Shown piece by piece: positions 12,101-20,274 of a DNA stretch of 64,000 nt. The stretch is from NCBI GenBank assembly GCA_032622095.1, contig CP136066.1:167782664-167846663 (forward strand). The letters are read 5' to 3'. This DNA comes from Siphonodentalium dalli (lineage: Eukaryota > Mollusca > Scaphopoda > Gadilida > Siphonodentaliidae). The translations under genes were made by a program, and so were the position numbers. The notes beneath the pieces are model-generated. The model was given only the letters and a program-made list of their open reading frames with translations. It did not search any database and had not been told where the DNA came from. Positions within the stretch are counted from its first letter, which is position 1. Each line of letters starts with the position of its first letter.

Positions 12101-12715
12101 TCCCAACGCGTAGTCAATTACTGACCTATCTGACGAAGTCAGTCTTCCATGACTCTGATCATCACCGCACCTTCCGTTCAAAATGCGAAAATTGTTACTT
12201 TTACAAAAATATAAAATCTTATAGCCATAACTGTTGACCTTTCCAGTGTCCTCTGAATGTCTGGTCGAGAATTTGAAAAGATAATCGCTATGCTTGATAT
12301 GGTCAGCATCAGCATGGGCATAATCGTCCAATTCATAATCAAAATCAGCATTAATTACATCAAATATATCGAAATTATTAGACGAGTCAAATTTCGTCAA
12401 ATCTGAAATGGTACAAATTAAGGAGTCAATATCATTGTCTTCGATATCACTCAGCTTATTTGTTCGGGCGTTGAAATCCCTTGTGACTAGAATGAGTTCA
12501 TTATCTTTCCGGACTTGTCTCAATTCGCCCTCGAGGTCGATCGACCAATTGTCGTCGCAATATCTAGTGTTGGTCGGTGGTATATACACGGCCCCTATAA
12601 GTAATGATCGCTTGTTAAGTGCGCAGTCAGGGTCCACGCGCACCCAGGCAATATTCTTTGAATTAGTCTTAATTGCTTTCACATATATGAGCAGCCACGA
12701 TTTACATGTACATGT
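9128..12715 (-). mobile_element. LINE (non-LTR retrotransposon), 5'-truncated, otherwise intact
   Basis: On the minus strand the element ends in an A/T-rich 3' UTR with AATAAATCAATCAATCAATC, a tetranucleotide tail (9128-9153) as found at LINE 3' ends. The reading frame covers endonuclease, reverse transcriptase and a C-terminal zinc knuckle. The 5' side stops inside the endonuclease domain: an in-frame stop lies near 12715 and MITE copy M2 begins 50 bp further on. Truncation at the 5' end is the usual result of incomplete target-primed reverse transcription. The long frame without stops suggests a recent insertion. Confidence 0.93.
9338..12682 (-). CDS. LINE ORF2: endonuclease (partial) - reverse transcriptase - zinc knuckle
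   Basis: 1114 codons, beginning at a GTG that is an arbitrary start because the frame stays open about ten codons further upstream. Residues 1-230: AP-endonuclease-like C-terminal part with GAVYIPPTNTRY, LVTRDFNART (the family norm is GDFNAR, so the glycine is replaced), GRLTSSDRSVIDYAL and SDVHNPL. Middle: reverse transcriptase with NGKASGYD, YRGITLLSCFSKIF, TGFRKGHSTIDNIF, FIDFRKAFDTIWRD and the catalytic LYADDTVLFSD. C-terminus: CTICGEYLGDEYHLVIIC, a C-x2-C-x8-H-x4-C knuckle. No RNase H was seen. The protein would nick target DNA and copy its RNA onto it. The clade is not assigned, but the C-terminal motifs are shared with the LINE at 18440. Confidence 0.93.
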   Translation of the reverse strand: MKAIKTNSKNIAWVRVDPDCALNKRSLLIGAVYIPPTNTRYCDDNWSIDLEGELRQVRKDNELILVTRDFNARTNKLSDIEDNDIDSLICTISDLTKFDSSNNFDIFDVINADFDYELDDYAHADADHIKHSDYLFKFSTRHSEDTGKVNSYGYKILYFCKSNNFRILNGRCGDDQSHGRLTSSDRSVIDYALGNKHLFRAIENFRVGQFSNLLSDVHNPLQTTIRFWTNPEPEDEDNDIMDELIPPSRIRRWNHEKGLGFINNINVHELDMVRSKIESLNNKTILPSELDDICTGVTKIMTDAAGKTFGTFVPGRQHNNIAPDKNKPWFDQDCKQARKQFNISKREYNHDKSESNKELLKDVGKIYRKMMDSKIKSLKEKHVSELRYLCQTESKGFWEKLHSMCDNSKTSESKVNLDEFAAHFQSLNCIEELDDLTRFVNDDYDPSDSSYLNNPISEEEIKTAILRLKNGKASGYDQLCNEYFKSTLDMFMPVYVLLFNLILNCGIFPLGWAIGMIKPIYNKSGDPKNPDSYRGITLLSCFSKIFTSILNSRLVAFSEEFEIILKTQTGFRKGHSTIDNIFILQSIIDLYLSSGKKLYCIFIDFRKAFDTIWRDALWLKMMNYDINGKVLNIIKDMYGKIKICVRDNNSMFDFFVSNMGLFQGEIMSPFLFSLYVNDLQSFLYDCAIDPLKFLDESYMQNVGCFIKLLCILYADDTVLFSDDEDNMHRVLLAFADYAEAWKLQVNTKKTKLMIFTKKWSKNLPTFMYRGCVLEIVKEFTYLGVKLFYNGRFCQNIKKTVNNATRAMYGLLNKVRKLNLPIDIMHDLFDKMILPILLYGSEIWCFERIQSVETLHLKFCKMVASIKMSTPNYIVYAEFARHPVSIEITRRALTYWSKLVSSNGSELAKNIYTLIYQTHEMNSHTADKNNSKWLCFVKNALYDLKLQSKWITQTGLTAIELRNAKTILKQRHWDALLVDINTSASSRAQFYSFIKTDYGYPNYLKILPSNLSIYLLKLRTANHKLPIECSRWKKSQNDNDNRICTICGEYLGDEYHLVIICSHLDEIRKQYIPEYFWKNHTREKFHGLLSLQNISLIKRLCIFLRCAFKKVSYTI

Positions 12716-12764
12716 ATATCAAAACGATGTATACAAATATTACATCTTGACATCTTCAAAACTT

Positions 12765-13363
12765 GAAGGTACTCAATCAGATTCGATGATCCTCGGGTCA
12801 TCAGATTCCAACAACAAACATTTTTGAAATACCGATTCAGTTATCAGAATCGATTATTTGCCCAAAAATAGTTCTAACCACAGTCAATATAGTACAAAAT
12901 TGCCCAAAACCTGCTATTCAACTGATTCAACCACATTTAGTTCAACAAAATTTTGCCGCTTTGTCAAATATCTGAAACAAAAAAGCCACTTGATTTTAGA
13001 GTTATCCATCTTTTATCTGCAACTTGGTCAGAGAAATTATTCTCGTAGACTGTTTGCTGGGCCACATAAAATTAAAATAAATAGATTTAAAACATCGATA
13101 TCTGATCACTCTGAGCTTTGATGGGTGCGCGTTCATCGACTCTATTCAAACATTTGTTAACCCCAAAACAAAGGAAATAGTAATATGCGAACGTTCTGAG
13201 GAGATGGCTCTATATAAGCATCGGATACTTATTGTCAAATCCTATTCCTCCCTTCTAGTCTTCTATTTATCCATGTGTCATGTTTTATAATTATATACTT
13301 TTGGGAAGAAATAAAATATTGTTTAAACCAATATGCGAAGTTAATTCAGATTGAGTACCTATA
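12765..13363 (-). mobile_element. MITE family M, copy 2 (with an insertion)
   Basis: Minus-oriented: GAAGGTACTCAATCAGATTC on the left and TTCAGATTGAGTACC on the right, with landmarks TTTTAGAGTTATCCATC and GATCACTCTGAGCTTTGATGG. It is longer than other copies because of the 138-bp insertion at 13192-13329. It lies just beyond the truncated 5' end of the LINE. Confidence 0.82.
13192..13329. mobile_element. 138-bp insertion with 10-bp target duplication
   Basis: AATATGCGAA flanks it on both sides (13182-13191 and 13330-13339), and the host MITE is contiguous once it is removed. The insert contains CTATATAAGC near its start and AAATAAAATATT near its end. Terminal inverted repeats are absent, so a short retroposed or LTR-type sequence is possible; family not recognised. 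Confidence 0.72.
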
Positions 13364-13644
13364 ATTGTTTCAGTTAAGATTGTGATAGCTGATATCCCAA
13401 TAATTAAGTCTGGTACATGTATCACATATTGTTTTGATAACACTGGTGTCGACACTGGTGTGGATTAGCCTCTGGCCATCAATGATGCACATTAAGCTGA
13501 CATACTGGTATTAGTTATGATAATGATATGAGAATCTTTTATTTCTCAGTATCAGGCTCCAATACTATCGGTGTATATATATATATGTGACATAAACACC
13601 AAACAGGTGGAATTAGGTTATGTGAAACTAAATACAAACAAAAT

Positions 13645-13756
13645 AATCGAGAGCTTTCCAATGAATGGCAACAAACCATATTTCTGACTAAATCCTGAAA
13701 AATGAACCATAATTCTGCTGTGGTTTAGGAGTCGGATTATTAAGGGCATTACTGTA
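13645..13756 (-). mobile_element. Short MITE family N, copy 1
   Basis: Minus-strand copy ending TTAAGGGCATTACTGTA, with internal GAGAGCTTTCC, ATGGCAACAAACCATATTTC and the reverse of GGATTTAGTCGGAAATA. Other copies are at 14206, 14527, 53991 and 57871. Confidence 0.7.
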
Positions 13757-14205
13757 ACATGTCTGTTTTTCATGAATAAAACAAGATTACTGATTCTTAG
13801 ATAAGTAGTATAAAGTACTAGTAGATGTATGTATCCACATGCCAACTGCAAATGTAGCACAAGATACCTGAAAAATAATTTGTGATTGCCATGCAGTCAA
13901 TGCTAACAAAGATCTTGCATCACAAATTGCACGACCTTTCAAACTCTTGTGACATTTTGTTTGTATATATCTGGGGTGTCAAATATTCAAGGTAGACAAA
14001 ATTAACAGATTTCATAAATCAAAATCTGATAAGTTTTGAGGGTGGGTTTCTGGACTGAAATAAAATATATTTACCCCAAAGTCGAAGAAAAAGTAATTTA
14101 GGGGCATCAAATCAGATTATCCATTTTTAAAAGTAAACAAAAGTCATGCAGATAGGTGGACAGACATAAAATATTTACTACAGTTCTCTATGCCAAATTT
14201 GAGGT
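13757..14205. other. Non-coding, nothing recognised
   Basis: No gene or shared repeat recognised between two copies of family N. Confidence 0.35.
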
Positions 14206-14302
14206 ACAGTAATGCCCTAATTAATCGACTCCTTTAACCACAGCAGAATTATGGGTAACTTTTCAGGATTTAGTCGGAAATATGGTTTGTTGCCATTCAC
14301 AC
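14206..14302 (+). mobile_element. Short MITE family N, copy 2
   Basis: It begins ACAGTAATGCCCTAATTAAT, then AACCACAGCAGAATTATGGG, AGGATTTAGTCGGAAATATGG and TTGTTGCCATTCA. The right terminus is not clear. Confidence 0.7.
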
Positions 14303-14526
14303 TTGACTAAGAAATCTTAATGATAAATGATTATGAATAGAACCTGGTGTGAAATTATTTACTGCGGAGGCTACGAGCAAATTTTACCTCTGCACAATAC
14401 AAACCATTAACAACACCATACATGGCATCACTAGCTCGAAGGCGAGTATGACTCACCACGCAGTAGCCTTTCCACCAGGCTCTGATCATAATTCAATTTA
14501 TGACCCAATGTATATTTGTGTTTAAT
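14303..14526. other. Non-coding, nothing recognised
   Basis: Sequence between family N copies 2 and 3. No coding frame or shared repeat was recognised. Confidence 0.35.
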
Positions 14527-14670
14527 ACAGTAATGCCCTAAGTAATCGACCCCATATGGGTAACTTTTCAGGATTTAGTCGGAAATACGGCGAGAGCTTT
14601 CCGCTGAATGGCAACAAGCAATATTTCCGACTGAATCCTGAAAAGTTACCCATAAGGGGTCGATTACATA
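14527..14670. mobile_element. Palindromic MITE family N, copy 3
   Basis: Full foldback form: the left arm TAATCGACCCCATATGGG through GGATTTAGTCGGAAATA is mirrored by TATTTCCGACTGAATCC through GGGGTCGATTACA, with arms of about 52 bp around a short centre holding GAGAGCTTTCCGC. Pearl-like copy S2 starts directly after it. Confidence 0.82.
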
Positions 14671-15090
14671 ATGAAAGTGTCAATGATAACGAAGCTCAGT
14701 CTGGAGAGTATGGGTGCAACGATTATTTGTATAATTGAATGACCCCAAAATGACTTGTTCCCATCTAAATGTCAATGTCAACAGCCATGACAAATCTCAT
14801 AATTATCTGATCAAAGGTACGACCTGTAGCCTGTGCCAAAGGATTTAGTCATGCAAAGAGTAAAATCCAAGATGGCTGCTGGCCCAAAATGACTCGTTTC
14901 CCATCTACATGTCAATATTAACATCCATGACAAATTTCATAAAGAACAGACCAAAGGTACGACCTGTAGCTAGCCCGCGCCAAAGGAAATTGCTGACGGA
15001 CACATCGACATACAGACACAGATTCACACACGGACGAAGAACGCCAACCCATGGCTATTAATAGCTCAAACTTACAAAGTAAGTTGAGCT
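14671..15090. mobile_element. Pearl-like element, copy S2
   Basis: It starts ATGAAAGTGTCAATG and ends AAGTAAGTTGAGCT, with two core repeats (one with a deletion, GGCCCAAAATGACTCG) and the GACGGACACATCGACATAC tail. The left inverted-repeat end is degenerate (GCTCAGTCTGG). Confidence 0.75.
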
Positions 15091-15094
15091 AAAA

Positions 15095-16742
15095 ATGAAA
15101 GTGTCAATGACACTGTAGCTCAACTTGGAAAGGGAATAATTTAATGTATTACAGTCAATGGAGCGATTAGGAATGTGGAAAGTTGAATGTCTAATACTAG
15201 TTTATAGACATGAAGAGAAAAGTAAAATCCAAGATGGCTGCTGGCGGCCATGTTTTCGGCCAAATGACCCCCAAAATGAGTCGTTCCCATCTACATGTCA
15301 TCGTTAACATCCATGACAAAATTTTATGACGATCAGACTAAAGGTACGACCTGCAGCCCGTGCTAAAGAATTTAGTCATACAAAGAGTAAAATCCAAGAT
15401 GGTTGCTGACGGCCATGTTTTTCGCCAAATGACCCCAAAATTACTCGTTCCCATCTACATGTCAATATTAACATCCATGACAAATTTCATGATGATCAGA
15501 CGAACAGTACGACCTGTGGCCCGTGCTAATGGATTAAATTTTGAAATCAAAGATGGCCGCTGGCGGCCATGTTTTTTGTCCGAATGACCCCAAAATGACT
15601 TGTTCCCATTTACATTCCAATTTCAACAGCCTTGACAAATTTTATGATGATCAAACTAAATGTACGACCTGTAGCCCGTGCTAAAGGATTTAGTCATACA
15701 AAGAGTAAAATCCAAGATGGCTGCTGGCAGCCATGTTTTAGGGCCGAATGACCCCAAAATGACTCGTTCCCATCTACATGTCATTATTAACATTCATGAC
15801 AAATTTTATGATGATCAGACTAAAGGTACGACCTGTAGCCCGTGCTAAAGGACTTAGTCATACAAAGAGTAAAATCCAAAATGGCTGCTGGCGACCATGT
15901 TTTTTGGCCGAATGACCCCAAAATTACTCGTTCCCATCTACATGTCATTGTTAACATCCATGACAAATTTTATGATGATCAGACTAAAGGTACGACCTGC
16001 AGCCCGTGCTAAAGAATTTAGTCATACAAAGAGTAAAATCCAAGATGGCTGCTGGCGGCCATGTTTTTTGGCCGAATGATGCCAAAATGACTCGTTCCCA
16101 TCTACATTCCAATTTCAACAGCCATGACCAATTTCATGATGATCAGACGACCAGTACGACCTGTAGCCCGTGCTAATGGATTGAATTTTGAAATCAAAGA
16201 TGGCCGCTGGTGCATGTTTTTCGTCCGAATGACCCCAAAATGACTCGTTCCCATCTAGATGTCAATGTCAACAGCCATGATAAATTTCATAATGATCCGA
16301 CCAAAGGTACGACCTGTAGCCCGTGCCAAACGATTTAGTCATGCAAAGGACAAAATCCAAGATGGCTGCTGGTGGCCATGTATTTTTGCCGAATGACCCC
16401 AAAATGACTCGTTCCCATCTACATTTTATTGTTAACATGCATGACAAATTTCATGATGATCAGACGAACGGTAGGACCTGTAGCCCGTGCTAATGGATTG
16501 AATTTTGAAATCCAAGATGGCCACTGGCGGCCATGTGTTTTTCCCGAATGATCCCAAAATGACTCGTTCCCATCTACATGTCAATGTCAACAGCTATGAC
16601 AAATTTGATAATGATCAGACCAAAGGTATGACCTGTAGCCCGTGCTAAAGGAAATTGTTGACGCATCACACATGCACACACACACACACACGGACGACAA
16701 AGCCATGGCAATAGCTCAATCTTTACAAAGTAAAGTTGAGCT
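15095..16742. mobile_element. Pearl-like element with an expanded array of about ten core repeats, copy S3
   Basis: Bounded by AGCTCAACTTGG (15117) and AAAGTTGAGCT (ending 16742). Core units of about 160 bp are each marked by TCCAAGATGGC, GAATGACCCCAAAAT, CTCGTTCCCATCTAC and GTACGACCTG. Two sub-types alternate irregularly: one with TTTAGTCATACAAAGAGTAA, one with TGGATTGAATTTTGAAATC. The alternation suggests expansion by unequal exchange of a dimer. Repeated CCATGTTTTT and ATG triplets create spurious open frames. Confidence 0.85.
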
Positions 16743-16774
16743 AATAACCCAACACAATTTTATGTGGTAGCAAT

Positions 16775-16900
16775 CATTCACACTGAAATGGTACCAATCG
16801 TCCACAGGGTACGAAACGTCCAGGTACCAATCGACCCGTGGGTACGACACATCCAGGTACCGGTACATGTACTAAAGTCAAAGGTACCAATCGTCCAGAA
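16775..16900. repeat. Clustered GGTACC-containing repeats
   Basis: Four or five spaced copies of GGTACCAATCGTCC-like units with interposed GGGTACGAMACRTCCA. A short degenerate minisatellite. Confidence 0.6.
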
Positions 16901-17011
16901 GCCATTTTGACGACTGAATATCTAGCTTCATTCAGATTGGTTACATGTAGCTGATTTCAGCTATTGCAGCTGAATTTTCATATTTCCCAGACCTGCTCAA
17001 ATTGTGCGGAA

Positions 17012-18020
17012 CGTCGAAATACCAAGCAGAAACAAGCTGAATAAAACTAAGGCGGAAAATGACACTTAAGGCATGTTTTGTGGTGTATAATGAAGAAATA
17101 AACCATAATAATGCACCATGACGTGATTTTATTTGAGTTTTGATGACATAGCGAGCGTAAAAGTAGAAAACAATGTATAGTGCTGTACCTTCTTGGCACT
17201 TATTTTGCACTGATATAAGTTTATAGTGCTGTGCCTTCTTGACACTTATTTTGCACTTGAGATCAGTTTTCTTGGCGCATTTACCCACATTTAAGGGGGA
17301 GTTATGTGACTTTGTGCTTTATTTATTATTGCCTTGTATGGTAGAAATAAAGAGCGTTTCATATTATCATTTAATGTTTATTTATTTTTGTATTTGATTT
17401 GGAAAACTGATTAAATTTACAAAGTGCGTTTCTTATTTGATTTGAAAACAAATGTCTGATATGGTGCACGGAATAAAGGGCGTTTCTATCATCATTGAGT
17501 AAAATTGATTATTGAAATTGGAAAATTATTGAAATTGGAAAATTGGTTTAAAAATGAAATGGAGTAAAACAGATTGAAATTGAGTTAGATCGACAGTTTG
17601 AACTTCCTAGGCGATCAATTCACACAAAAACTAGGAGTATATATTAGAATCATGTACGTTGCTTGGATATCACTGTCAAAACATCCCTGAAATCTTTTCG
17701 GTAAACCAGAGTAATCCGCGATCGCACATCGGTAATTAATCAGAAACAAAGGCTCTGCCGCGTAGTGCTGTAATTATGTTCACGAAAATTAATTATCACC
17801 TATCACTGATGAACCAAGCAGTACCTGTGAATGACGAAATACCAAGCTGAAGTTTTCGCAATCGCCGCACTGTTTTCTACTTTTACGCTCGCTATGTCAT
17901 CAAAACTCAAATAAAATCACGTCATGTTGCATTATTATGGTTTATTTCTTCATTACATACCACAAAACATGCTTTAAGTGTCATTTTCTGCCTTATATTT
18001 CTTCAGCTTGGTATTTCGAC
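17012..18020. mobile_element. Foldback element with ~155-bp inverted arms
   Basis: Arms 17012-17173 and 17871-18020 are inverted copies (GTCGAAATACCAAGC, AATGACACTTAAGGCATG, ACGTGATTTTATTTGAGTT, GACATAGCGAGCGTAAAAGT). The ~700-bp centre is non-coding and holds a tandem 50-bp duplication near 17174-17265 (ATAGTGCTGTRCCTTCTTG). Ends and target duplication are not certain. A non-autonomous long-TIR transposon is the simplest reading. Confidence 0.78.
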
Positions 18021-18439
18021 GCACCCAAATTGTGAATCTAATTGAATTCTAATCAGCTAATTTTTATTTCTAACTGCGTAACTCGAAATTTGGTGAACAG
18101 AATTAGAATTGCAACGACTCACAAAACCTCCATCAGTCGAAATGATACAACGGGTTATGCCAGTATGTTGCTCGCATATTCCTGCAATAGCTATCGCAGA
18201 AATAATTGTGTAATAATAACTATTTAGGGTGTAAATAACGCGAAATTCGCAAGCACAAATTTCATCCTCGGCCATTGTTGAGCCAGCGGTGCATTCGATT
18301 GGAACCCCATTCGCCGATTCGGCAAACGCAACAGTCTGTTCTCTAGAAAATATAGCGGCCCTGCACTACTTTTAACCAAAACATTACAACGCCCGTTCGT
18401 AAAAACCAACGAACGTGTGTCCAAAAGGAGCGTCACCAA
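18021..18439. other. Non-coding upstream of the LINE
   Basis: Unique-looking sequence. The open frame that enters the LINE from 18415 has about eight codons here that do not resemble reverse transcriptase, so the truncation junction is placed near 18440. Confidence 0.45.
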
Positions 18440-19899
18440 TGTTTACTAAATTGAAACATGTTGGTATCAATGGCAATATTATGAAAACTATTGAATCTAT
18501 GTATGCGTCAAGTGCTTATTCGGTACGAACTAGCCAAGGTTATGGGCGTCATATGATTTCAAATATTGGCGTTAGACAAGGATATATTATTTCTCCCACA
18601 ATTTTCAAAATATTTATTGATGACATTAGCGCCGAATTTGATGATTCGTGCAAACCGGTTAAAGTTGGCGAAAAATCTCTAAGTCATATGCTATTTGCAG
18701 ATGATCTGGTTATGCTATCTGAAACTGCTGAAGGTATGCAAAGATGTTTGAATAAATTGGAGAAGTACAGCATAAGGAACAAAGTAGAAGTGAATCTTCA
18801 GAAAACTAAATGCCTGATATTCAGGAAACGAGCAACAAAAAAACTAACTGACTTTAAATTAAGCAACACTCCGTTGGAAACAGTTAAGGAATATACCTAT
18901 CTTGGTATTAAATTTTGTGCGAATGGAAAATTTTGCAAAGCCCAGATAGATGTTAACAACAAAGGGTTAAAAGCAATGTATAGTTTAATGTCATCCTTGC
19001 GCAAACATGAAATTTTCTCAGTAAGCATTTGGTGTAAACTATTTGACAAGCTGATAAAACCTATCGTTCTATATGGTTGCGAAATATGGGCATCGCATAT
19101 TAATATTAACAAGCTCGAATCTATTCCATGTGAAATTACACATGTTAAATTTTGTAAATCAGTGTTGGGTTTAAATAGAATGGCGTCTAATCACGCGACA
19201 AGAGCAGAATTGTGCAGATTTCCGATAGCACATGATGCGATAATGAACGCTGTAAGATATATGCTTAAACTGTCTGAAAGAAAACCGAATATGTTACTTC
19301 AGAATTCTGCCGAAATATGCGAGGAATATATAATTCCACCGTTTTTGGCAGAAGCACTTCACATGCCAAAAATAAGCGATTTAGAGAATAACCTATCGCT
19401 GGAATATCTCAATAAAGTCCGGGAAGAATTAAAATTCGTTCATATTCTAACGTTCACAAGCGAAATATTCGATGACAACAAGAAAAATGGTATGAATAAA
19501 GTAAGAACGTATCGTTGTTTCAAAGAACAATATGAAATTGAACCATACTTACTCCAAATTACTAATTTTTATACGAGATCGTGTTTCAGTAAGCTTAGAG
19601 TAAGCAATCATAAGTTGCAGGTAGAGGTTGGGCGACACGCTCAGCCAAAAATACCTTACGAGAAACGCATATGTAAAAAATGTGAAGCAAATGAAATTGA
19701 AACGGAAGAACACTTTATAATGAGATGTGAAAAACATAACCATTTGCGGAAGAGATTTTTCACTGAAATAGGAGTTCACCAACCAATTTTCATAAACTTT
19801 GATGAAATAGAAAAGTTCATATTCCTCATGAAGGCTGAACACCCGAGCATATGCAATCTGATCTGTAACATGGTTCGGCAGTTTTCCGCAAATAATTGA
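18415..19899 (+). CDS. LINE ORF2 fragment: reverse transcriptase C-terminal half and zinc knuckle
   Basis: 494 codons open, of which about 485 are LINE-derived. Visible motifs are FTKLKHVGINGNIMKTIESM, GVRQGYIISPTIFKIFIDD, the catalytic MLFADDLVML, NLQKTKCLIF, TYLGIKF, LIKPIVLYGCEIWAS and a C-terminal CKKCEANEIETEEHFIMRC (C-x2-C-x9-H-x4-C). The endonuclease and palm N-terminal motifs are missing, so it cannot transpose alone. It belongs to the same broad clade as the LINE at 9338, sharing the KFCK, RAEL.R.P and knuckle arrangement, but is clearly a different family. The uninterrupted frame suggests a fairly young insertion. Confidence 0.92.
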   Translation: MCPKGASPMFTKLKHVGINGNIMKTIESMYASSAYSVRTSQGYGRHMISNIGVRQGYIISPTIFKIFIDDISAEFDDSCKPVKVGEKSLSHMLFADDLVMLSETAEGMQRCLNKLEKYSIRNKVEVNLQKTKCLIFRKRATKKLTDFKLSNTPLETVKEYTYLGIKFCANGKFCKAQIDVNNKGLKAMYSLMSSLRKHEIFSVSIWCKLFDKLIKPIVLYGCEIWASHININKLESIPCEITHVKFCKSVLGLNRMASNHATRAELCRFPIAHDAIMNAVRYMLKLSERKPNMLLQNSAEICEEYIIPPFLAEALHMPKISDLENNLSLEYLNKVREELKFVHILTFTSEIFDDNKKNGMNKVRTYRCFKEQYEIEPYLLQITNFYTRSCFSKLRVSNHKLQVEVGRHAQPKIPYEKRICKKCEANEIETEEHFIMRCEKHNHLRKRFFTEIGVHQPIFINFDEIEKFIFLMKAEHPSICNLICNMVRQFSANN

Positions 19900-20041
19900 G
19901 AATATAGTGTTGAGTTACAAATACATGTTATATATATTTATATTAAATTGTCTTGACTTGTGTTTAAATTATCTGTATTATGACAACTGCCCCGCGTGGG
20001 TGTATTATGTCAATAAAAATGTTAATGTTAATGTTAATGTT
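18440..20041 (+). mobile_element. LINE, strongly 5'-truncated
   Basis: Only the last third of the reverse transcriptase onwards survives. The 3' UTR ends GTCAATAAAA followed by a (ATGTTA)n tail near 20018-20041, the usual microsatellite terminus of such elements. The partial MITE M3 follows 20 bp later. Confidence 0.92.
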
Positions 20042-20060
20042 GCTTGCATCGTTCATAGAG

Positions 20061-20192
20061 CTAGTTGACCATGGGTAGCATTTTTGTGAGGGCAATTAAT
20101 CGATTCTGATAACTGAAGCGGCATTTAAAAAAATCTGTTGTTGGATTCTGATGACATGGGGACCATCGCCGGAATCGGATTGAGCATCTTAA
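20061..20192 (+). mobile_element. MITE family M, copy 3 (right part only)
   Basis: Retains TAGTTGACCATGGGTAGCA, CAATTAATCGATTCTGATAA, GGGGACCATCG and GGAATCGGATTGAGCATC, ending in TTAA that is also the start of family T copy 2. The left part is absent. Confidence 0.78.
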
Positions 20193-20274
20193 CAGACATA
20201 TTGTGGTCTTACTCTAGCGAACAACCGATACGTTAGTATCCAATCACTATCTACACTGGATGAACAGTCTGGTC

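Noticed and set aside
13192-13329. Assignment of the 138-bp insert to a named LTR family
   Set aside because: It has TATA- and AATAAA-like motifs but no TG...CA ends and no internal retroelement sequence; left unclassified.
15095-16742. CRISPR-like regular repeats; also considered at 24186-26045 and 36415-37250
   Set aside because: The repeats are contiguous tandem units without unique spacers, in a eukaryotic context; they are satellite or minisatellite arrays.
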